This document shows, one piece after another, positions 4,988 through 11,313 of a stretch of 11,313 nucleotides of DNA. Location of the stretch: positions 1 to 11,313 of the forward strand of contig JANXYE010000404.1 of assembly GCA_025350285.1 (NCBI GenBank). Direction: 5' to 3'. The notes beneath the pieces are model-generated. The model searched no databases. It was not told the origin of the DNA and saw nothing but the letters and a program-made list of their open reading frames with translations. Position 1 is the stretch's first letter. The number at the start of each line of letters is the position of its first letter. Source of the DNA: Chloroflexota bacterium (lineage in GTDB: Bacteria; Chloroflexota; Dehalococcoidia; Tepidiformales; Tepidiformaceae). The position numbers and the translations under genes are program-made.

Positions 4988-6262
4988 TTGGAACTCGTAT
5001 CTGGGCCCCCTTTGCCGACGCTGAACGCCCGCGCGTCCATACTCGCGTACGTGCGACTTGCCCCGCTGAGCCTTGCCGCGCTCTTCTTCCCGGCCATGCT
5101 GCTCGCCGCTTGTGGTGGCGATGACGAACCTTCGCGGACGAGCGAACCCGCCGCCGCGACATCCACCTCGACCGGCGCCGGGCCTGTCCCCGCCGTCGGG
5201 CTCCAACTCGTGGCGAAGGGCTTCAGCGAGCCGACCTTCGTCACGAACGCGGGCGACGGTTCCGGGCGGCTGTTCGTGCTGGAGAAGGCGGGCGTCATCC
5301 GCATCGTGAAGGACGGCCAGGTGCAGGCCGCGCCGTTCCTCGACATCCACACGCTGGTCGACTCCGAAGCGTCCGAACGCGGCCTCCTCGGGCTCGCCTT
5401 CCACCCGAGGTTCGAGCAGAACGGCCGCTTCTTCGTCGCATACACCGCCAGCAACAGCCAGCACGCGGACACGCTCGCCGAGTACCACGTGGCCCCGGGC
5501 GCCGCGAAGGCCGACCCGGCCAGCGGCAAGGTCATGCTCGCCATCCCCGACAAGTACCCGAACCACAATGGCGGCATGCTCGCGTTCGGCCCGGACGGCT
5601 ACCTCTACTTCGGTACCGGAGACGGCGGCGGCGCGGGCGACCCGGACCGCACGGCCCAGGACCTCGGCGCGTACCTCGGCAAGATCTTGCGGCTGGATGT
5701 TGACGGCGGCGCGCCCTACGCCATCCCGAAGGACAACCCGTTCGCGGCCAAAGCCGGGGCGAAACCCGAGATCTGGGCCTATGGCTTGCGCAACCCGTGG
5801 CGCTTCAGCTTCGACCGCAAGACCGGCGACGTCTGGATCGGCGATGTCGGCCAGAACGAGGTGGAGGAAGTGGACCTCCAGTTGGCGGCCAGCAAGGGCG
5901 GCGAGAACTACGGCTGGAGCGCGCTCGAAGGCACCCACTGCTTCCGCCCCAAGACCGGCTGCGACGCGTCCGGCAAGGTCCCGCCGGTCTTCGAGTACAC
6001 CCACGATGAGGGCTGCTCGATAACCGGCGGGTACGTCTACCGGGGGGCCGCCGTGCCCGCGCTGGCGGGGTTCTACCTGTTCACGGACTACTGCACGGCC
6101 GAGCTGCGCGCCCTGCGCGGAGACGGCGCTGGCTACGCGGCCGTGGACCTTGGCCCCCTCAAGAAGGGACCCAGTTCGTTCGGCGAGGACGAGGCGGGCG
6201 AAGTCTACGTGCTCTCGGATAGCGAAGGGGCGGTCTACCGGCTCGTTGGCGTTGGCCGGTAG
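4988..6262 (+). CDS. PQQ-dependent sugar dehydrogenase-like (GSDH family) lipoprotein
   Basis: This protein has up to 424 residues and a lipoprotein signal: hydrophobic LAPLSLAALFFPAMLLAAC with lipidation cysteine C42 counting from TTG 4988, then a Ser/Thr/Ala-rich linker to about 65. The rest is a six-bladed propeller of the soluble glucose/sorbosone dehydrogenase family: ERGLLGLAFHP, NHNGGMLAFGPDG with H193, RNPWRFSFD with R268, and GDVGQNE. These are the segments that in the family bind PQQ and form the active site. It is expected to oxidise aldose sugars outside the cytoplasmic membrane. Substrate cannot be read from sequence. No PQQ-synthesis gene is nearby. The start is uncertain: none of TTG 4988, TTG 5012 or GTG 5051 has a ribosome site, and the later two give more typical signal peptides. 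The spacer after cysM shows no promoter. Confidence 0.88.
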   Translation: MELVSGPPLPTLNARASILAYVRLAPLSLAALFFPAMLLAACGGDDEPSRTSEPAAATSTSTGAGPVPAVGLQLVAKGFSEPTFVTNAGDGSGRLFVLEKAGVIRIVKDGQVQAAPFLDIHTLVDSEASERGLLGLAFHPRFEQNGRFFVAYTASNSQHADTLAEYHVAPGAAKADPASGKVMLAIPDKYPNHNGGMLAFGPDGYLYFGTGDGGGAGDPDRTAQDLGAYLGKILRLDVDGGAPYAIPKDNPFAAKAGAKPEIWAYGLRNPWRFSFDRKTGDVWIGDVGQNEVEEVDLQLAASKGGENYGWSALEGTHCFRPKTGCDASGKVPPVFEYTHDEGCSITGGYVYRGAAVPALAGFYLFTDYCTAELRALRGDGAGYAAVDLGPLKKGPSSFGEDEAGEVYVLSDSEGAVYRLVGVGR

Positions 6263-6297
6263 ACGGCGACGGCCGCGGCGAAATTCGTGAGGTGATC

Positions 6298-6312
6298 GTG
6301 TGGTGACCACAC
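6298..6312. promoter_or_regulatory. perfect 15-base palindrome GTGTGGT-G-ACCACAC
   Basis: GTGTGGT and ACCACAC are perfect reverse complements around a single central G, 35 bases after the dehydrogenase stop. It could be a dimeric regulator site or fold as a 6-base stem with a TGA loop. No T-run follows, so an intrinsic terminator is not supported. The protein that might bind it is unknown. Confidence 0.4.
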
Positions 6313-6528
6313 CGTAGAGGAGAGACGCGAGGCGCGGGAGGTGGGTGCACGACGGGAGATGCGTGCGCCCGGGTGTGGTGTGTCGTGGACGGTACGGTGC
6401 GGATGCGATTGCCATGCGGATGTCCAGTAGTGGGCGTGCGCCGGCGGGTGTGGATCGCCGCGTGGGGTCGTGTGTGGAGTGTTGAACCTGGCGGGCCGAG
6501 CTGGGAGTCGGCGGTGGCAGGCGGCTCG

Positions 6529-6561
6529 TCCCCTCCTTCCCCGGAAGGACGGGTGAGGGGA
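6529..6561. repeat. nested hairpin, REP-like
   Basis: An inner perfect palindrome CCTTCC-CC-GGAAGG (6535-6548) sits inside outer arms TCCCCTC (6529-6535) and GAGGGGA (6555-6561). CCCCTCCTTCC/GGAAGG...GAGGGG hairpins are a common intergenic motif in high-GC environmental genomes, so this is likely a dispersed extragenic palindrome. It lies about 190 bases before the GYD gene. Confidence 0.5.
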
Positions 6562-6688
6562 GATGGGTAGGGGACGCGAACCGTCAGGGGGACCGGCGAG
6601 AGGGTTGGGGGCTACGCTCACGCCCCACGGAGGGGGCGGGGCTACGGTGGGCGTCTGGGCGGCGAGTCCAGCTACCCGTGCGGAGTCA

Positions 6689-6717
6689 TTTACAGGTTCT
6701 ATAGCTGGTACTAGTAT
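6689..6717 (+). promoter_or_regulatory. sigma-70-like promoter for the GYD operon
   Basis: TTTACA (6689-6694, five of six matches to TTGACA) and TAGTAT (6712-6717, four of six matches to TATAAT) are separated by exactly 17 bases. They lie in a local AT-rich island inside very GC-rich sequence. The predicted transcript would start near 6724, about 25 bases before ATG 6749, leaving a short leader with the ribosome site. Confidence 0.65.
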
Positions 6718-6748
6718 TGCTGCCCTATCCGTAACCGAGGGGTGCTCA

Positions 6749-7045
6749 ATGGCGACCTACCTGATGCTCAGTTCGCTCACCGATGAGGGCCGCAAGACCC
6801 TCAAGCAGCGCCCCGAACGGCTCCAGGAAGTGAACAAGGAACTGGAGTCGATGGGCGGCCGGGTGATCTCCCAGTACGCGGTGCTCGGGCTGTACGACTT
6901 CGTGACCATCCTCGAAGCGCCGAGCAACGAAGTCGTGGCCCGCATCTCCGTCGAACTCGGCGCGCGGGGCACGGTTTCGATAACCACCCTGCCGGCGATG
7001 GATGTCAGCACCTTCACCGACATTCTGAAGGCGAGCGCGAAGTAG
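6749..7045 (+). CDS. GYD domain-containing protein
   Basis: This 98-residue protein opens MATYLMLSSLTDEG and carries the family's Gly-x-Tyr-Asp signature as GLYD at 47-50, followed by a strand and helix and TTLPAMDVSTF. GYD proteins are small alpha-beta barrel-like proteins of unknown biochemical function. Length equals the usual single-domain size. The ATG at 6749 is set by GAGGGG at 6737-6742 and by the promoter ending at 6717; an upstream GTG at 6563 would read through the promoter and a hairpin. The next gene starts 10 bases later with a second GYD domain whose first 95 residues align without gaps (the signature is at 47-50 in both), indicating a local duplication. The two products may form mixed oligomers, which is inference. 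Confidence 0.9.
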   Translation: MATYLMLSSLTDEGRKTLKQRPERLQEVNKELESMGGRVISQYAVLGLYDFVTILEAPSNEVVARISVELGARGTVSITTLPAMDVSTFTDILKASAK

Positions 7046-7055
7046 GAGAGGCGAA

Positions 7056-8069
7056 ATGGGCACCTACGTTGTCCTGAGCAAGCTCAACAGCGCCGGCCTC
7101 AAGTCGATCCTGGCGAAGCCCGAGCGAATGGCGGAAGTCAGCGCCGAAATCAGCGCGATGGACGGCAAGGTCCTCGACCAGTGGGCGCTACTCGGCGAAT
7201 ACGACTTCGTCTCGCTCGTTTCGGCGGCGGACAACGCCGCCATCCACCGGATGGCGGTCGAACAATCCTCCAGCGGGCGGATCCGCTTTACGGTGCTGCC
7301 GGCGATCGACCTGCCGCTGTTCGTGCGGCTCCTCGGCCAGTCCACGGAAACGACGGGGCCGCACCCGTGGCAGATTCGGTGGCCCGCGCGCATCGTCCGG
7401 CGGGCGCTGCGTGAACGCACGATCACGAAGCATGTGGTCGCGGCCTGCGACCCGATGACGATCCTCGGGCGCGAGAACCTGGACGATTTCAAGGGGCCAG
7501 CGATCTTTATCGGCAACCACAGCAGCCACCTGGATAGCCTCGTGTTGCATCACGCGCTGCCCGAGAAGGTGAAGAGCCGCCTCGCTTTCGGCGCGGCCGC
7601 CGACCGGTGGTTCCTGAAGGGGCGCAAGGGATACCAGAAGCAGGGTTGGTACAACTCGCTCGCCCTCAGTTCGTTCCCCATCAGGCGGGGCGGCGGGAGC
7701 GCGACGCTGAACTACGCGAAATGGCTCATCGACAAACGGTGGAACGTGATGATCTTCCCCGAAGGGACGCGTTCGACGACCGGCAGGATGGGCAAGTTCA
7801 AACACGGCGTCTCTATCCTCGCGCTCGAAAAGCAGGTGCCAGTCGTGCCGGTCTTTATGGAGGGATTGCACGCCCTGCGGCCGAAGGGATCGACGGAAGC
7901 TGGGCGCGGCCCGGCGACGGCGATTATCGGCAAGCCGATCGTCTTCCCGCCAGGAGCGACCGTCCCAGAGGCGACCCACATGATGTTCAAGGCGATGGAA
8001 GAGCTGCGGGCGAAGGTCCACGTGCCTCGAAGCCAGCCGCTGGCCGGTTCGGAAGCGGCCGGGGGATAG
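7056..8069 (+). CDS. GYD domain fused to a PlsC-type 1-acylglycerol-3-phosphate acyltransferase
   Basis: This 337-residue protein has two parts. Residues 1-95 are a GYD domain (GEYD at 47-50), closely parallel to the preceding gene. Residues from about 120 are a PlsC/LPLAT acyltransferase with the catalytic HX4D motif (NHSSHLD, H155 and D160), a basic SFPIRRGGG segment at 206-214, and the FPEGTRS block at 234-240 that binds the phosphate of the acceptor. This family transfers acyl chains to lysophosphatidate or related lipids at the cytoplasmic membrane face. No clear membrane-spanning helix is visible, so association is probably peripheral. AGGAG at 7044-7048, overlapping the previous stop, sets ATG 7056 and makes an operon certain. 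The GYD portion may sense or bind a ligand and tune the enzyme; that is inferred. The C-terminus ends in a short low-complexity Gly/Ala tail. Confidence 0.9.
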   Translation: MGTYVVLSKLNSAGLKSILAKPERMAEVSAEISAMDGKVLDQWALLGEYDFVSLVSAADNAAIHRMAVEQSSSGRIRFTVLPAIDLPLFVRLLGQSTETTGPHPWQIRWPARIVRRALRERTITKHVVAACDPMTILGRENLDDFKGPAIFIGNHSSHLDSLVLHHALPEKVKSRLAFGAAADRWFLKGRKGYQKQGWYNSLALSSFPIRRGGGSATLNYAKWLIDKRWNVMIFPEGTRSTTGRMGKFKHGVSILALEKQVPVVPVFMEGLHALRPKGSTEAGRGPATAIIGKPIVFPPGATVPEATHMMFKAMEELRAKVHVPRSQPLAGSEAAGG

Positions 8070-8083
8070 CGAGGGCCTCTCCG

Positions 8084-8953
8084 CTAGGCGATGCGGCCCG
8101 TGGCCAGGAGCCGCTCCAGGGCCACGGCCACGCCGTCCTCCGCATTTGGCGCCGTGACGATGGTGGCGTGCGCCTTGACGTCGTCGCTCGCCTGGCCCAT
8201 AGCGACCGATGCGCCGGCCACGCGGAACATCTCGATGTCGTTCTGGGCGTCTCCGAAGGCGACCACCGACTCGAGCGGGATGCCGAGTTCGGCGCAGGCC
8301 ACAGCGAGGGCAACGCCCTTATCCGCGCCCGCCGCCGTGAGCGTCAGGATCCGCTTGCCGTGGCTCGAAATCGATTCGACGAAGCGCACAGACTCGCCCC
8401 ATTCTGCCCGGAGCGCGTCTTCGAGGAGCTGAACCGTCTCGGTGCCCTGGATGAGGGCGATGCGGGGGTGGGGCGCGACGCGGTTCGCGAGGGCTGTTAC
8501 CCAGGTCATGCCGGGGGGCATCCGCGCGGGGTCCGGGCGGCCGTCCATCTTCACGAAGACGTCGTCATCGACGGCGATGGTGGCGACGCAACGGTTCGCG
8601 TCGCACATCGCGTAGAGCTTGTGGGCGAAGGCCTCGGGCAGACGGAGGTCGAGCAGGTCGCGGCCGGTGTGCTGGCTCCAGACCTGCGCCCCGGAGCAGC
8701 AGACGACGGGCGCGGACGTGCCGAGTTCGTCCGCCACGCTCTGGGCCAGCGTGCGCCAGCGCGCGGAGGCGACGATGACCGCGTAGCCGGCCGCCATCGC
8801 GGCTTTGACGGCGGCGAAGTTGCGGGGCGGCACGCGCTCCTGTTTATCGAGGAGCGTACCGTCGAGATCAAAGGCGAGGGCGCGGAATTGCACCGCGTCA
8901 GTATGGCCGTTGCCAGCGCCGCCGCCTAGCGACAATAGCCGCGAACGGGCCAT
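8084..8953 (-). CDS. Cof-type HAD-superfamily hydrolase
   Basis: Up to 289 residues on the minus strand form a class IIB HAD phosphatase. Motif I is FDLDGTLL, with nucleophile D29 and acid/base D31 counting from ATG 8953. Motif II appears as VIVASARW, where the family more often has a TGR after the strand. A lysine follows in GADKGVALAVACAELGI, and motif IV is GDAQNDIEMF. The middle is the C2 cap, which decides substrate. Family members dephosphorylate sugar phosphates, nucleotides or PLP, and the substrate here cannot be told. Two starts are possible: ATG at 8953, or GTG at 8893, which places motif I near residue 9 as in typical Cof proteins. Neither has a clear ribosome site. The open frame continues to 10036 but that part is antisense shadow of the kinase. 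It converges with the acyltransferase (14-base gap) and diverges from the kinase. Confidence 0.88.
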   Translation of the reverse strand: MARSRLLSLGGGAGNGHTDAVQFRALAFDLDGTLLDKQERVPPRNFAAVKAAMAAGYAVIVASARWRTLAQSVADELGTSAPVVCCSGAQVWSQHTGRDLLDLRLPEAFAHKLYAMCDANRCVATIAVDDDVFVKMDGRPDPARMPPGMTWVTALANRVAPHPRIALIQGTETVQLLEDALRAEWGESVRFVESISSHGKRILTLTAAGADKGVALAVACAELGIPLESVVAFGDAQNDIEMFRVAGASVAMGQASDDVKAHATIVTAPNAEDGVAVALERLLATGRIA

Positions 8954-8986
8954 ACTTACGGCGAAGGTGGCGCTCCGGACAGGGAC

Positions 8987-11313
8987 ATGGCAGACGTAGC
9001 CGTTGCCAGGAGTGAGAGCAAGCAGACCGCCGGCCCGAACTCGGCGGCGGCGCTGCGGGCGGAAGTGGTGGCGTTGCGCGCGCGGAACGCCCAACTGGAA
9101 GCCCTCGTCGAGGCTGGCACCGCGCAGGATGCGGTCGCGACATCCTCCCTCGAAAGCCTCTGGCGGGCCTTCCATCTCTCCCCCGCTCCGGCCTCGCTCC
9201 TCTCGTACAGCACGGGCCGCTTTCTGGATGTGAACGCCGCCTTCGCCGAGCTCGTCGGATATTCCCACGAAGAGCTGCTCGCCCTGCCCGCCGATGAAGC
9301 CCGCCTGGGCGTCACCGCGGTGGCTGGGGAAGAGCTGCTCAGGCTGCTGAGAAGCGGTCTGCCATACCGTGCCCGCGAGCTTGAGATGCGCCGCAAGGAC
9401 GGCGCCATCGTGACCTGCCTCACATCGATCCAGTTGATAGACCTCGGCGACCAAACCTGTGTGGCCGGAATGTTCGTGGACATCACGCCGATCCGGCGCG
9501 AGCGCGAGGCCCTCGCCCGCGCGGAAGAACGCTGGCGCAAGACGTTTCACGTCAGCCCGGCGGCCACGGTGATGTTCGCCTACGAGAGCCAGGTGGTGCG
9601 TGACGCGAACGCCGCCTTCGAAACGCTGACTGGCTGGACGACGGCTGAACTGCTCGGGAGGACCTGGCAGGAGATCGGGATGGCGGCCGATGGCACTCTC
9701 CTGGCGGGGGCCTACGCCCTCGGCCGTGGCGGCCCACCGGTGCACGGGGCCGAAGCACAAGTGCGCCAGCGAAGCGGCGAATGGCGTACCTGTCTGACCA
9801 CCCTCGAACTCGCGGAATTCGACGGTGAGCGCGTGCTCCTGGCGATGTTCATCGACATCACCGAGCTGAAGCGCGAACGCGACGCCCTCGCCGTCTCGGA
9901 AGAGCGCTGGCGCAAGGCGTTCGAGGCCAGCCCCGTGGCCACGCTCATCATCTCCGCCGAGTCGATGCGGTTCCTCGACGCCAACCCCGCGTTTTCGACT
10001 CTGACTGGCTGGCGCCGCGAAGAAGTCCCTGGCCACGGCTACAATCCGTCACGCGCGCGCTTCGACGAGCTCAAGCTGGCCGACCTGCTGGCCAGCGGCG
10101 AAGTGGTGCGCGGTGTGGAACTGCGCCTCGCGACGAAAAATGGGCCAATCGATGTCCTCATCTCGGCCGACCGCGTCATCTTCGATGGCGAACGGGCGAT
10201 CCTCTGCATGCTCAGCGACCTGACGGGGATGCGCCGGGCGGAAGCCGAACGCGGCAAACTCGAAGCGCGGGTGCGCGAAGGTGAGCGGATGGAGAGCCTC
10301 GCGGTGCTCGCCGGCGGCGCGGCCCACGACTTCAACAACCTGCTCACGGCGATCACCCTGAACGCCAACCTGGCCTTGAGTGAGACGGACGCGAGCGCGG
10401 GCGCCACGCGCTACCTCCAGGCGATCGAGCTCGCGGCCCAGCGCGCGGGCGCACTGACGCGCCAGATGCTCGCCTACGCGGGCAAGGGCAGCGCCGCCCC
10501 CGAAGCGTTCGACCTCTCGCTCCTTGTGCGCGAGACCCTGGGCCTCATCGAGGTCTCGCTGACGCGGCGGGGCATCATCAATTACGACCTCGCGACCGAC
10601 CTTCCGCTCGTGGAGGCGGACGCGACACAGGTGCGCCAGGTGGTCATGAACCTCGTCACCAACGCATCGGAAGCGCTGGGCGATCTTCCCGGGACGATCA
10701 CGGTCAGGACTGGCACGCGGACGCTCGATGCCGCCTTCCTCGAAGCTTCGCAGCCGGTGGGCAAGGCCTCGCCGGGGCGCTTCGTATTCGTCGAGGTCGC
10801 CGATAGCGGTTGCGGCATGGACGGCGCCACCCGCGCCCGCATCTTCGATCCGTTCTACAGCACCAAGTTCACGGGCCGGGGGCTCGGGCTGGCGGGCGTG
10901 GCTGGCATCGTGCGCGCCCATCGCGGCGCCATCCGCGTAGAAAGCAAGCCCGGGCAGGGATCGCGCTTCACCGTGCTGTTGCCGGCAAGCGAAGGATCGG
11001 CGGCGGCGGCGGGCGGGGCGGCGATCCCCGGCGCGCGCCCCTGGAGCGGCCACGGCGCCGTGCTCGTGGTGGACGACGACGACACCGTGCGGACCGTCAC
11101 GATGCGCATGCTCGAACGCTCGGGGTTCCGCGTGATCGCCGCCCGCGACGGGGTGGAGGCGTTGGCCCTGTTCGTCGCCAGTCCCGAGCCGATCCGCATC
11201 GTCGTGCTCGATATGACGTTGCCCCGGATGGACGGCGAAGAGACGCTGCGTGCGCTGCGTGCGTTCGACCCGGCCGTGCGCGTCCTGCTGGCGAGCGGCT
11301 ATTCGGAAGAAGA
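8987..11313 (+). CDS. multi-PAS hybrid sensor histidine kinase, truncated at window edge
   Basis: The frame is open from ATG 8987 to the window end (775 residues seen). After a short coiled-coil-prone N-terminus come three PAS domains at about 55-170, 178-295 and 304-415. PAS2 and PAS3 each begin with a near-identical EERWRK.F..SP.AT, showing internal duplication. Next come a phosphoacceptor H-box AAHDFNNLLTAI with H447, an N-box MNLVTNASEAL around N555, G-box DSGCGM at D606, and GRGLGLAGV. A receiver follows, starting LVVDDDDTVR (acidic residues 696-699) with phosphorylatable D742 in VVLDMTLPRMDG. The receiver is cut at ASGYSEE, so roughly 30-40 residues are missing. No transmembrane helix is present, so it is a cytoplasmic sensor. 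The HDFNNLL H-box is typical of kinases that lack a linked DNA-binding partner. The signal is unknown. The ribosome site is weak (AGGG at 8981-8984). Confidence 0.93.
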   Translation, partial: MADVAVARSESKQTAGPNSAAALRAEVVALRARNAQLEALVEAGTAQDAVATSSLESLWRAFHLSPAPASLLSYSTGRFLDVNAAFAELVGYSHEELLALPADEARLGVTAVAGEELLRLLRSGLPYRARELEMRRKDGAIVTCLTSIQLIDLGDQTCVAGMFVDITPIRREREALARAEERWRKTFHVSPAATVMFAYESQVVRDANAAFETLTGWTTAELLGRTWQEIGMAADGTLLAGAYALGRGGPPVHGAEAQVRQRSGEWRTCLTTLELAEFDGERVLLAMFIDITELKRERDALAVSEERWRKAFEASPVATLIISAESMRFLDANPAFSTLTGWRREEVPGHGYNPSRARFDELKLADLLASGEVVRGVELRLATKNGPIDVLISADRVIFDGERAILCMLSDLTGMRRAEAERGKLEARVREGERMESLAVLAGGAAHDFNNLLTAITLNANLALSETDASAGATRYLQAIELAAQRAGALTRQMLAYAGKGSAAPEAFDLSLLVRETLGLIEVSLTRRGIINYDLATDLPLVEADATQVRQVVMNLVTNASEALGDLPGTITVRTGTRTLDAAFLEASQPVGKASPGRFVFVEVADSGCGMDGATRARIFDPFYSTKFTGRGLGLAGVAGIVRAHRGAIRVESKPGQGSRFTVLLPASEGSAAAAGGAAIPGARPWSGHGAVLVVDDDDTVRTVTMRMLERSGFRVIAARDGVEALALFVASPEPIRIVVLDMTLPRMDGEETLRALRAFDPAVRVLLASGYSEE

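Larger units (their letters stand above)
6263..6688. other. gene-free G/T-rich stretch
   Basis: About 425 bases lie between the dehydrogenase and the promoter of the GYD gene with no credible coding region. The plus strand is strongly G/T-rich (runs such as GTGTGGTGTGTCGTGG near 6374-6390 and GGGGTCGTGTGTGG near 6463). Short ORFs in both directions have low-complexity Arg/Pro/Gly products and no ribosome sites. Two structured elements inside it are listed separately. Otherwise I see nothing identifiable. Confidence 0.6.

Noticed and set aside
6235..6621. Minus-strand 128-residue frame in the gene-free region
   Set aside because: The product is Arg/Pro/His-rich with no recognisable fold, and there is no ribosome site. 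It is best explained by skewed composition.
6563..6748. GTG start extending the first GYD protein by 62 residues
   Set aside because: The extension runs through the promoter at 6689-6717 and a hairpin, has low-complexity composition, and is absent from the paralogous GYD domain next door.
8954..10036. Upstream extension of the HAD open frame on the minus strand (650-residue frame)
   Set aside because: It lies antisense to the PAS domains of the kinase, whose frame is continuous with clear motifs. The extra residues match no domain, so they are a GC-driven shadow.

Overview
This window is a high-GC bacterial segment. Actinobacterial-type CysO/CysM sulfur chemistry, two GYD-domain genes and CCAAG/TTGGCG palindromic repeats between genes suggest Chloroflexota (Dehalococcoidia-like) or, less likely, Actinomycetota. 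The lineage is inferred from gene content only. No rRNA, tRNA, CRISPR array, transposase or phage gene is visible.

Layout. (1) Bases 1-153 are the end of a membrane protein, probably flippase-like. (2) Bases 274-712 hold two small overlapping genes of unknown function, in sequence that looks lower in GC. (3) Bases 871-4919 form a same-strand cysteine-biosynthesis cluster: an Rrf2-family regulator, cysK overlapping it by 4 bases, a fused CysO-like carrier plus E1 adenylyltransferase, a stand-alone CysO, and CysM. (4) Bases 4988-6262 encode a PQQ-dependent sugar dehydrogenase-like lipoprotein. (5) Bases 6263-6748 are a long G/T-rich non-coding stretch ending in a good sigma-70-like promoter. 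(6) Bases 6749-8069 hold a small GYD-domain protein and a GYD-PlsC acyltransferase fusion. (7) Bases 8084-8953, on the minus strand, encode a Cof-type HAD phosphatase. (8) From 8987 to the window end, divergently, runs a multi-PAS hybrid histidine kinase that is cut off in its receiver domain.

How the genes work together. The cluster appears to encode two routes to cysteine under one regulator. CysK would use O-acetylserine and free sulfide. CysM, which keeps the arginine that in mycobacterial CysM selects O-phosphoserine, would use sulfur carried as a protein thiocarboxylate on CysO. The E1 domain would adenylate the carrier's C-terminal glycine.

The most unusual point is that neither carrier in this cluster ends at its diglycine as written. 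One is fused through Gly-Gly to the E1. The other carries a 14-residue tail whose DNA resembles one arm of the palindromic repeat found in the adjacent spacers. Both would need trimming after Gly-Gly, yet no Mec/JAMM-type peptidase gene is in the window. This is the best candidate for an undescribed biological arrangement here.
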